This document shows, piece by piece, positions 1 through 17,854 of a DNA stretch of 64,000 nucleotides. The first letter of the stretch is position 1. Every line of letters begins with the position of its first letter. The stretch lies in contig JALIZF010001491.1 of NCBI GenBank assembly GCA_029948255.1, forward strand, positions 124,001-188,000, written 5' to 3'. The translations under genes were made by a program, and so were the position numbers. The notes below the pieces were generated by a model, which was not told the DNA's origin, made no database searches, and saw only the letters and a program-made list of their open reading frames with translations. Source of the DNA: Telmatactis stephensoni (Eukaryota > Cnidaria > Anthozoa > Actiniaria > Isophelliidae).

Positions 1-7551
<7,551 letters not shown>

Positions 7552-9735
7552 TTTGGTTGTCGAAATTTAGAACGAGTCAAATTACTAGTGAAGTCGCCGT
7601 CCCGAAATGTTCGTTCGACGAAATTTGAGCAAAAAATGCAAAGGCAGAAAAAAGAAGAATTAGAAATAATAGAGAGATATATAATCTTGAAATACTTGTG
7701 CAAATCTAGATAGTTCAATCCAATATAATTCAGATCGGAGACGAATTTCTTAAGAAAGCATCCAACGTGGACAAACGAGGCCGTACGATCAAAGCTTCTA
7801 TTTCACGCCGACAGTTGGGGAAACTCATTCAAACAATCTGCGTTTAAACAGTCAACCAATCACAATACTTGAAACGAGAAAGACTAACGACCAACTACAA
7901 GCCTATCAGCCAATCAGAGTACAGCTCACTTGTTTAAATTTTACAGGAAGTAAAGTGTCTTATCAAAATAACCAATCAGGTGAAGGGAGGAAGTAGACCG
8001 GAAAAAAAAAGTAGGACGACGGTTTTTTTCAAAAGTTTATCTAATTTTTCTAAAAAATTAAAAAGGTTTATTATTTAAAACGCTAAAATAGAAATAATTA
8101 GCCATCTTAAGTGCATTACGATGTCAGTCTTAAAAAAATTAAAGAAAAACTAAAAGTTCTTACCATTTGATTCCCAATAAATTCAACGGGATTCCTGTGT
8201 CCAATGCCACAGGAAACCCAATAAAATGAGATCAATGATTGTATGCTTGTCAGTATAAATGATAAATTTCCAAACCATGTCTTTTGTTTGATGTTATTTT
8301 TAAAAATGAGACAACAGTCCCAGAATACAATGCTGTGGCAGAATAGCGATATCATAATCTATAAAAACAGTACTTGCAAATCATATACTGAGATTGTGAG
8401 CAGGTTATTTTACTCCAGTGAAGAAACAAGAAGGGGGACATTAGGGGGTACTCAAAACAACAAAATGGTACAAAAAATCATCAAAAACCGAAAAACTGCA
8501 ACTAACATTTGCAGAAAAACCAAAACTGCACCTGAGAAATCATGCTTTTCTATCATCAGTGATACAAAAACTGAAACCCAAAACTACAAAGATAATTGGA
8601 TTTCACCAAAAACTGCAGTCCGGAAACTGCAAAAAAACATAATTCATGGACCTCAGTAAGTGCTCTGTAGATCCTCCTCTTGGTGAGGGAGCATTGCATA
8701 ACGAGCATTTAACAAGCCATCACAAAAATGTCAGCATATCCTATCACTCATATCTTTGAAATGAAAAACTGATTTTCATTTAAAACTTTGCAATGTTACA
8801 GAATTTTGGTTAATCTTTTTGGTGCAAGTACTTAAATTTTATTTAAAGTTCTAGAACAGCATTTAATATTTTCACTCACATCAAGATGGTAAGATGAAGA
8901 TACATAAAGATACACTTAATTATCTATTGAAATTAAACATCTTCCACAAACCAAAGACTTTATTTACAAAAAACAAATGATATACATAGATGTGTGTATG
9001 GAACATAAGGGAACTGAAAACCCTTTGTCGAACATATACATGGATCGATACATTTTGGTGATATACACTACATGTCCTAGCCGGCAAAGCAGGTGTTTAG
9101 TTATCCCTGGTTTTGTTCAGCTCCAACAATTTTCCTACTACTTTAATGTTCCCAAAGGAATCCAAATCTCCAAATTGTATCTAAAAATGCCTGCTTTACA
9201 GGCTATACAAGTACATGTATAGATTGAATGTGTATGCCATTACTGCTCCTTTACATAAACAATATTATATCAATAGATTTACATGTAGGGTTGAAATGTA
9301 TGGCAGTTCAGAGCATGATGACCAATATCAGAGACAGCACAACTACAGTTGTGACAACAACAGTGCTCAATAACCTACCACTTTTTCAACTATGTTTTAA
9401 GAGTAAATCTTATATACTATTTGATTGGAACAAGGTCAAAGTTATTTTGAATCTTGTTGCAATTCAAAATTGTCTAGAATGGAAATGTTTCTCAAGATGA
9501 ATAATTATACATGTACAGTATATATACTTCAGTTGTATTTTACAAACACTGGGAAACATTTTTCAACACATCAAAAAGAGTAGCATTACATATATTTGAA
9601 GAAAAATCAGAGCAGTAAATATTAAATTAAAACCTTTTTCCTAATAATTTTACATCAATGTCCATGTGGTTCAGAGATAAAGGCAGCTTAGTTAGAATGA
9701 TACAAAAGAAAAAAATCCTATGCCACAGTTTCATG
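7552..9735. other. Intergenic region between PLK1 and SNRPC
   Basis: No convincing gene. The part next to 9736 should include the SNRPC 3' untranslated region; TTTATT at 8959-8964 (AATAAA on the minus strand) is a candidate poly(A) signal. At 8425-8660 is an A-rich repeat with recurring AAAACTGCA blocks that resembles, in complement, the TTTGCGGTT-rich repeat at 23941-24177. The open frame through 8243-8659 lies in this repeat and is not taken as coding. Confidence 0.5.
7820..7980 (-). promoter_or_regulatory. PLK1 upstream region: three CCAAT boxes and a CHR-like site
   Basis: CCAAT occurs on the plus strand at 7856-7860, 7910-7914 and 7972-7976, about 54-62 bp apart. Read in gene direction these are followed by TTTGAA (7828-7833), which matches the CHR element consensus. 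Spaced NF-Y sites upstream of a CHR near the start site are the known architecture of vertebrate G2/M promoters, PLK1 included. The motifs are seen; their use here is inferred. Confidence 0.45.
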
Positions 9736-12152
9736 TCATGATGTCGATGATATTGGTGGACGATGAAGCTGGTTCATATTTGGTGGAGGTCCCATACGAG
9801 GGTCACCCATGGGTGGGCGCATACCTGGGGGTGGTCTGATCCCCCCTGGACCAGGTGGTGGTAGCATTCCTCCTGGTGGTGGAAATGGGAGTCCTCCAGG
9901 GGGAGGCATGCCAGCAGGTGGTGGCATCATCATCCCAGGGGGTGGCATCATTCCTGGAGGTGGCATTCCAGGGGGAGGCATGCCTGGGGGTGGTTTATGA
10001 GAAGTTGCTTGGTAGGCAGCAGCTGTAGTAGAAATTGAAAAAAAAGGATAAACTTTTAAAAAAGTTCCTACTAATTTTCATCTTGCTTGATGGATGATTC
10101 ATATCAACATCTGCTGCCTATCATTCCTAAAACTGGTTGAAAGTATCTTGGTTGTTGATTAATAGGTGTTTTCAATGATTTGGCAGTTGGTAATTGTGCT
10201 GACTACAGTCTACCTATTTTACACTAAACGTCATCAGTGATCTCCTTTAAGACAGACATCTTCAGGATAAGCTGAGAGACCTTTAGATTTGGTACAACTG
10301 ATTATGACTACAAGTTTTCATTTTTTTTCTAGTTTGCATGCATCAGACTGTAACACTGTCACTCTCCAACCTTCCTTTGAAAAACTCAGTTGTCACTTCG
10401 AGACTATGAGTTTTAATGCAAAACTCATACTCTAGACTACGAGATTTTTAGTGAGAGATTTCATCAAAATATATTGGTCTTTGATATCAAGAACACTCAA
10501 TACAGTCTTCTTTAATGATCTTTCTCTCTTGTTCAGGCAAACCAATATTTCAGATATTACTTTTTGGCAGATAAAAAAAAAGAAAAAAAGTGATATGGAG
10601 AAATTTCATAGTGTTGTCTTTGAATCTAAAATCAAATTTTACTGAGCAAGAGCATGACCACAGTGTAGTTGTACTTGTAGTTGAACATTTAGTGAAATCT
10701 AAAGATCTCTATTGTCTACCTTAGGTAGGTGACATCAATCCCAAAGGATGAGGGTCTTAAGGTAGTTCGGGACCCTTGCTACTGCGCATCTCGCGCGCGC
10801 ACTTTTATTAAAGAACATTCGCTTGTCCGTGGGAAGTCTGGGCACTAGCGAGTCAGCGATTGAAAACCGAAGAAATTCGTTTTTTGGTAAAGAAAAATAG
10901 TATTTTATTGACCGGATTCTGCAAGCAAATTTATCAAAACATGTTGTGCACCGTGTAAAGTAGGAGAAAAAGCTCGAACTATAAAATTTAGGGAATATTA
11001 TGAGTCGAAAAGGAGCAGAGAACAACGCTAAAATGGCTGATTTTTTGTGTTCGTTTTCGAAGATTTTTACCCTTTGTTCTTCTCTAACTGTTTAAACAAT
11101 TCGGTGACCCCCTGATTTTATGAATGATTTCTGCTCACAATTTTATAAACTTTTCGTATAAAGAAAAAAAAGAATACTTCTATCGTTTCGATTTTGAGTA
11201 AATTTATCATTTTTCTGTCTGATCCTCCAAAAACGTGTATTCTAGAAGGCCATTTTTCGCATATTATTGTTGATCTTTCGCTTCTTTGCAAATTTTTCGG
11301 CAACAACTTAGTTCCAAGTGTTTTTCTGCATCCCAGGCTATCATTTTGTTTGCTTTTAAATATATTTGGTTGTTCCAAAATTCTTATAATTTGACCGGAT
11401 ATCGCGAGGCCATTTTTCGTAAAAAGATCCCCAAACACCCCACATCTCCCCCCTCATATCTCAAGAGTGACCTCGGTGACCCCCCATTTTTATTTTACAT
11501 TTTATTTCCTCCTATGCCCCTCTTTCTTTGTAGGAATTTTGAAGGCAAGTTTATCGTAAAAATTCATGAATCCCAAACTACCTTAAAGAGGTGTCTGTCT
11601 AACAGGAGCATCTTACTTTAATAGATCACTTCTTTATATTGTAATCACTTACTTGTTTGATCAATCAAGGTCTGTGCTTGTTCTTCCATCCATTTTTGAT
11701 AGTAAAACTTTACATTTTCTTTGTGTTTTCTTCCATTATTATGAGTCTTTCGGACTGATGGCTAAAATAAAATAATAATTTCCCTCTGAACTCCAAACTA
11801 TACATTTACAGTCAAATCTACAATATATCTCTACATGGTTGACTTACAGACACTATAAACATAATATAACCCTTCTGGGATGTTTATTAATTTAGTCAAT
11901 AATCATCGAATTACAGAAATCTTCAATGGAAAGCACAACGAAATTTCAGCTGTCTACTGACTCACCGAGTCGTGGGTTAGATAGGTGTCACAGTAATCGC
12001 AATAATATCTAAAGAAAACAAGAAGAAAACACGTAAAACTACAATAAAATAAAAGAAGAATACTTGTTCTACCAGATAATACAATAAAAATGGCAAACAT
12101 ATGGTAAAAACAAAGAAAATTTCGCGAATAACAAGGAAACTTACTTCGGCAT
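9736..12152 (-). CDS. SNRPC: U1 small nuclear ribonucleoprotein C
   Basis: Component of U1 snRNP that stabilises pairing of U1 snRNA with the 5' splice site. Exons 12145-12152 (ATG CCG AA only), 11966-12008, 11653-11761 and 9736-10022 splice with GT-AG borders into 148 codons plus stop; the human protein has 159. The N-terminus [20 protein letters not shown] is close to human, with the U1-C C2H2 zinc ligands at Cys6, Cys9, His24 and His30, followed by [13 protein letters not shown]. The last exon encodes a Pro/Gly/Met-rich tail of PPPGM repeats, typical of the family. The tiny first exon explains why no long open frame covers the start. It is divergent from PINX1. Confidence 0.96.
10761..11582. 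mobile_element. TTAA-flanked terminal-inverted-repeat element in SNRPC intron 3
   Basis: The left end GGTAGTTCGGGA (from 10761) mirrors the right end TCCCAAACTACC (to 11582) with one mismatch. TTAA lies directly outside both ends (10757-10760 and 11583-11586). TTAA duplication is the insertion signature of piggyBac-type transposases. No transposase frame is evident, so this is a non-autonomous copy of about 0.8 kb. Confidence 0.65.
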
Positions 12153-12471
12153 CTTTAACTTTTGAACAGATCCTCCACGTTTGCGCAGAAGGAGACTGCG
12201 CATATATCCACAGGAAGCCCAACACAAAAATTCTGAAGCAGTTTGGACATAAATATAAGGCTCAAACAAAAGTTTAGTTTAGTTTTTGCCCCTGAAGCAA
12301 CAACTTGTAAATAACTTGTTAATATTCGAGTGTGTATTTTTTAATTTCGATACGATTATATTGATCGTCTGTCTTCTCAGGTAGATTGGGAAACCTGTGT
12401 ACTCTCAGTTGATAAGCAGCTGAATAATTCATATCACGGGCTCAGCTGTTTCGCAATCTTTGGAAATCAAC
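12153..12471. promoter_or_regulatory. Bidirectional promoter between SNRPC and PINX1
   Basis: The two start codons face away from each other 319 bp apart, so both promoters and 5' untranslated regions must lie here unless upstream exons exist. No clear TATA box is seen. A CACAGGAAGCCCAAC block (about 12208) recurs in repeats elsewhere in the window. Confidence 0.55.
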
Positions 12472-15400
12472 ATGGCGATGTTGGCTGAGAAGAAAAGCAA
12501 GCAAAAATGGAGTCAAGATCCAAGAAACAAGTCTTGGAGTACAGGTAAGATGTCACTTGGAACTTATTGTCTGGCATTTTATAGTTTTGTCAAAATAATT
12601 GTTGTTTGAGTGCTTTTAAAGCGCGAAGTATTAAAAAACAATCCAATACACGTGCTTGATTTTCACCGGCTGATCAGAGTCCACGAAAACAGTAAGCTTA
12701 TCTGTCGAATTTTGCTATGAATTGAGTTAATTTGAGTGGGCATAATGCATTTTTATTTATTCAGGGAACCCACCATGATAGGGCTTGTACTCAATTTTGT
12801 TGACCATTTATTAATTGTGACGGGGGAGGTACATTCCTTGAATCTCTCTGGCAGAGGGGAGTGAAGGTTATTCACCTTTGGCCACCAGTATATTCGAGAG
12901 ATCATTACAGTCAAATCTCCAAGAATGGAAACTGTCAATAGACAGACTCCTGTTATATTGTCAGTGATTATCAGCACTTGGGTCCCTGGGGGTCCCCTCT
13001 ACTGACAAATTACATACAATTTTAGCCTCCTAGTGGATGCCCCTCATGGTAGATACCATTTCCAGTTGTGTGCTGTCCCAGGTATCCACTGTCTGTATAA
13101 ATATTTTTTATTATTGTTTGATTTCAGATACAGATCGGTTTGGATATCAGATGTTGACCAAGATGGGTTGGTCTGATGGGAAAGGCCTTGGTGCAAATGA
13201 AAGTGGCTCAACAACTCATGTTAAAATATCATACAAGGATGATACCTTAGGTACATGAATGCACATTGTAATGGTTGATTGAATTTTTTTATCAGTCTGT
13301 CTTCTTCCTTACCCATCTTGATCTAATCAAGTTAAAAAATATAGCCAAACTCTACATTTTTTAACCTTTTAGCCTCTACATTTTTAACCTTTTAAGTGGA
13401 CACCTCTCATAAATGGACACTTATTCTAGTCCAGAGGGTGTCTGCTTATGGGAGTTTTCATAAGAATACTCTTTATAAAGAAAGGGAGAGAATAAACTGC
13501 TTAACCCTAGTAACGTGATGCCCTATCAAACGATCCAACCTTGGGCAACAGTGGTGACAGACCAGTTTTTCTCTGCTTGGCTACATGTACATGTACTCTT
13601 GCTTCTAAAGGATGGACTATTATGCTAGCAACAACCATTATTGATAAAAGCCTGGTCTTGTCCTTTGATTTCTTAGGTGTTGGAGCTAAAGTAAACCATG
13701 ACGACAACTGGTTAGCACATCAAGATGATTTCAATGACTTGCTATCTCACCTAAATGATGTTAACAGTGGCAGTAAGTGGACATCAATATCAACTAGATG
13801 TCAAAAGAAATTAGTACTAATTCTATCAATTGCAGACAAGGATAATAATTATTTGCTGCCAGTCCTTGTGCTATCAAATAGGCATATTCTTGCAACATGT
13901 AATGGCTAAATTATATGGTGTGTATTCAGTTTTGTTCTATATCCTTTAGGCACTCCAAAGGAAAGTCAGTCCTAAGAAAAGTGACATGGAGACAATAGCA
14001 AGAAAATCAAGAAAAAGAGTCTTGTAAGGGTTCTTTTATGTTATTATTTCTAATTCACCGTATTCACTATCATTGGGCAGACTGAATAGACACCCAGCTA
14101 TCTAAACTGAACACCTCTGATTGGTTGTAATCTTTCTCTTCAAAGAGATTGAATAAAAAATTTTAGTGAATTTCCACTAAGGCAGACACCTCAGACCCAG
14201 CTCCTCTTCTCCCACTCATCCAATTCTCTCCATACCATTTATTAAGCAATGAGAGCCATATCTTGAAGTTCAAATTCTTATTGATTCAGAAGCCTGTCAT
14301 GGGTTTCTGATTGGCTTTTTGTACTATAGCTGTGACCATACTGACCCCATCATTCACATAGTAATAATATTTTGCACTGTCTTTACAGCTATGAACGTTT
14401 TATCAAGAGCAAGAATACTTCCAGTTATTCAGCAACTGACATGGCTTGCATCATGGGTGTACGTAGCAAGTCTGCTCCTGATACTCCTGTTGATGAATCT
14501 GAGGTACAGTTTGTTACTGATATACTACTGACAGCAGTTTTCCTATGAGTGTGAAAATGACCACATCATACCATGACCATGTCAGTGCCATAATGTATTT
14601 TAAAGTATTCAAAATTCCATCCATAACTAAGCTATGTTTCCAGTCCTAGGAAAATTACTCCATCCCCAACAATCTATTATTTAGAGTGTTTCACATAATG
14701 TACGTATGTTGCTCGGCCAAAAGGTTAAACATCTCTTACAATCATTCTTTGGTGTTATTTTAAAGGATGAAGACTCTGATGGTAGTTGTGCCTCATGTCC
14801 AGCCATATCCAAGCCAGACTCCCTAGGAATGACTACAATAAACAGTACACAGAGTGTACAAGAATACTTTGCTATGAAAATGGCTGAACTCAAACAACGC
14901 AGAGAAGAACAGGCCACAGGCCCTATGTAAGTTGAGTTTCTTGGGGTGTTCTTTTCTTCAATTATTTTGCAATGTTGTTGGCATTACTTCATCTTTCTGT
15001 CCATCCAACCACACTAGCTTTGATATATCTCTTCTCCAACCAGTCAGGGAGTCAGTCAGTGAGTCAGCCAGTCCATTCATCAGTCAGATATTCACCACAC
15101 TTGCTTTGATATATCTCTTCTCCAGCCAAGTTAGTGAGTCAGTCAGTCCATTCGTCAGTCAGATATTTATCAATTTATTTTCTTCTTCTTATAATTAGTC
15201 AAGATAGTGACTCAGCAAAGAATGAAGTAACTTCAAGTTCTGAGATGAAAGAAGAAGACGAAGAAAATTCTTCTGAGCAAAAGAAGAAGAGGAAGAAAGA
15301 AAAGAAGAGGAAACTACAGGAACCAGAAGGGGAACTTGTGGAGAAAAAGCAAAAAAGGAAATCAAAAGACTCTGAGAATGTGAACATTGAGATATCAATC

Positions 15401-15574
15401 AGTGATGATGAAGAGGAAACGTTTCACGAAAGCAAAAGTTCAAAGAAGAAAAGAAAGAAAAAACAAAAAGAGAAAAAAGTGGATTCTAGTGAAACAGAAA
15501 CAAGCACCTTAGAGACTACGGTTGTTAAAAAGAAGAAAAAGACAAAAATTGTGGAGGATGTTGATAGTAATTAA
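12472..15574 (+). CDS. PINX1: PIN2/TERF1-interacting telomerase inhibitor 1 (G-patch protein)
   Basis: Nucleolar G-patch protein that binds TRF1 and telomerase and, like yeast Pxr1, acts with RNA helicases in rRNA and snoRNA maturation. Exons: 12472-12544, 13128-13250, 13677-13772, exon 4 ending at 14023, 14389-14503, 14766-14926 and 15199-15574. The N-terminus MAMLAEKKSKQKW and the G-patch KMGWSDGKGLGANESG match human PINX1, as do DNWLAHQDDFNDLL, the exon 5 run FIKSKNTSSYSATDMACI and QEYFAMKMAELK. The C-terminus is Lys/Glu rich. Exon 4 is odd. The strong acceptor at 13948-13949 gives a stop after nine codons unless one base near 13970 is surplus; a weaker acceptor at 13964-13965 keeps the frame. 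The product is about 333-338 residues (human 328). Past the stop a shifted frame stays open and Lys rich to 15719, so the true C-terminus could be longer. AATAAA near 16014 may end the transcript. Confidence 0.92.
15018..15175 (+). repeat. Two-copy tandem repeat in PINX1 intron 6
   Basis: A unit of about 83-90 bp starting GCTTTGATATATCTCTTCTCCA and containing several GTCAGT steps occurs twice back to back, with small differences. It lies wholly in the intron before the last exon. Confidence 0.7.
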
Positions 15575-15719
15575 ACTAGATAGAACTGAAGAGAAAAAGC
15601 GAAAGAAAAAACAAAAACTGGAAGAGACTGAGTCAGTTCAGGATACTGTCGACAATAAGAAAAAATCAAAAAAGAAAGGGAAAAAAGAAAGAAAATTAAC
15701 AAAATTTCTTGTATCATAA

Positions 15720-17408
15720 TTTTAATCCCTAGATAGACCTCTCCTGTATTTGAGCAATTGTAGGAAGTCTATTGCAGTGGATTTCCATAACTTGAACTTG
15801 GGGAGCATTAATTCTAATGGAGGGGGTGCTGGTAATTCCTCTGGGGCCAGCAAAATTTAATTACTCCATCAATGGTGCAGTTTATGTACCTTCCTATAAT
15901 GCAACAATCCTTCTAGAAAATGAATGCTCCCCTAGTTTGAGCAACAGAAATGATCCCTAGTTGCAGTAATAATTACAGACAATTAATGAATTGAATACCA
16001 ATGCACATGGGTTAATAAATCACATATTACCATGATCCATAAATCGTGTGTCCATATACTTCAGAAAAGCTTGTATATATTATACTCAGGATGATGGGGT
16101 GCGGGCATTTTCAGTCTTATCAAAAACTGGTCTAAGTAGGTATGATGAATCAATGGAATGCAATACCGTTGGAGTGAGTATTACTAGTTTCGTATAGTCG
16201 TGCTGCATTTTATGAGTAAAAATGTGTACCTGGAGAAGAGGTTACATTGGCGTTGCCAGAAGCATTATAAATCTGTTCACGTGATAAAGAATATTTACGC
16301 GCAAACGTTCAAAGTAGAACTTGATCACTGACTCTAGCAATGTTACGCATAAGGTACCGCGACCAACGAGAACGCAAGTTGACGCACGGTTTTGTCTTGC
16401 GTCTCATTTTGATCGCTTCAAGGCTTGCGACCACTTTGAGCGTCCTCAAATTTGATTGCAAGTTCGAGCTCTTTTGAACAGTCATTGTGCAACTTCACAA
16501 GTTGTTTTTTTTAGTCCAAATTTCCACACATTTCCTCTCATACAAATAGTTCAAATAAAAACAAACGGACTTTCTCGTCCTTCGGCTTGCTGATTTTAAA
16601 TGCGAGTTTTCGAAAAACTGGCGTTGACTTGCGCGAGGAGTGATGTCCAAACCAGACGAGCAAGTCGTAAGTCCAAACTTGCGCTGACTTGCGTCTCCTT
16701 TGATCGATGCCTGACATCGCCGGAAGACGTGCGAGTTCGATGCCGTTGCAGCCGGGTAACGCGTGTAAAGACACGCAAAATCGCGCGCAACACTGTCGTA
16801 TCGCGTGTCCACCTCTTCAACTGTTGCAGGTTTCTGCATCATTACCATGTACGCGGAGCATTACAAGGGTGTGTTGTGCACGACGTTGCAGAAACTGTTG
16901 CATCGTGCATCCGGGTATTAACTCTGTAGCGTGTCGATGCGTGCGTGCCCAACGGAGATGGTGTGCATTTTGTGCGTGAAGAAGTCGCACCACCCCTTCT
17001 AAAGAATCATTTAGTTACAGTCATTCAGTTTGAAACACTCGTCTATATTTACAACACTGTTTATATATAAGTTCCTCCAAGCTGTAATCTGAACGGATAC
17101 AACGGTTTTGTTAGCCTGCCAACGTTTCTAACACTTTAAATTACACATGAAATGTGAAATGCATGAAACGAATAATAAATGAAACAAATGAAAGTGTTGT
17201 AACATCCATATTAAATATATATTCCGTGCTTATATTTATTTTGGCCTTTTCCTATCACCTTTTCTCACTATGCCTATCAGTTTATGTGTCTTACTTTATA
17301 CTTTCTTTTTACCTGATGCAGATTGTTATTCCTGGTTAGTATTTTTAGAAACTGAACAATTTCTCCTTCATGCTTAGACTGATTCCGTAACTGCCCTATA
17401 TTCGTTCC
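15720..17408. other. Intergenic region, part CpG-rich
   Basis: No supported gene. 15720-16080 is AT-rich 3' flank of PINX1. 16330-16980 is rich in CpG and in TTGCG, GTTGCA and GCGCAAC words, like degenerate repeats in introns of the downstream giant gene (for example around 36200, 37600 and 48000). Short open frames on both strands at 16495-16979 overlap each other and match no family I know. Confidence 0.5.
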
Positions 17409-17626
17409 TAGCCTCCTCCGCAGGCATCTCTATTCCCTCTTTCTCTTTACGATTCCTGTGGGATTCCTGTTCGAGAAGAGGGGGACTGAGGAGAGGGGGA
17501 GGGGGAGGAAAGAAAAACCTAACTAGCGCCTAGTACCTCTCTACCAGCAATACAGGAAACCCAAGATAGGTAAAAATTCAAATTCTTAGATTATGAAGAC
17601 GCCTGCGGAGGAGGCTATTAAATTCG
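17409..17626. mobile_element. MITE with 'GCCTCCTCCGCAGG' terminal inverted repeats
   Basis: The left end AGCCTCCTCCGCAGGCATCTC (from 17410) mirrors the right end GACGCCTGCGGAGGAGGCT (to 17616). ATTCGTTCCT occurs just outside both sides (about 17400 and 17621), which looks like a 9-10 bp target duplication. Relatives: a full copy at 39624-39770, a diverged copy at 54289-54442 and a right-end fragment at 34789-34845. Confidence 0.7.
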
Positions 17627-17665
17627 TTCCTTGGGCTTCCTATTATTGTCGCTCACATACCGATG

Positions 17666-17777
17666 TTAGTCCAGTCCCAGACTCTCTTTCTTGCCGCTCC
17701 AGGACTCGCGGAGAAAGAGAGTTCTCTTTCTCCGCGAGTCCTGGAGCGGCAAGAAAGAGAGTCTGGGACTGGACTAA
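17666..17777. repeat. Perfect 55-bp inverted repeat with 2-bp spacer
   Basis: Arms 17666-17720 and 17723-17777 are exact reverse complements around GT at 17721-17722. ATACCGATGTTAGT borders both sides (ending at 17670 and 17790). This would form a very stable hairpin; it may be a young foldback event or a read or cloning artefact. Confidence 0.9.
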
Positions 17778-17854
17778 TACCGATGTTAGTTGAAGCGACC
17801 TACTGATACAAAGGAGCGAACTACGACTTGGAATCAGTCTACTTCACATTGAGT

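Noticed and set aside
9809..10000. Gly/Pro-rich open frame on the plus strand
   Set aside because: It is the complement of the PPPGM-repeat tail of SNRPC, whose splice structure and zinc finger are clear on the minus strand.
16495..16979. Cluster of overlapping open frames on both strands
   Set aside because: High CpG content lowers stop frequency; the frames overlap, lack splice context and show no family motif.
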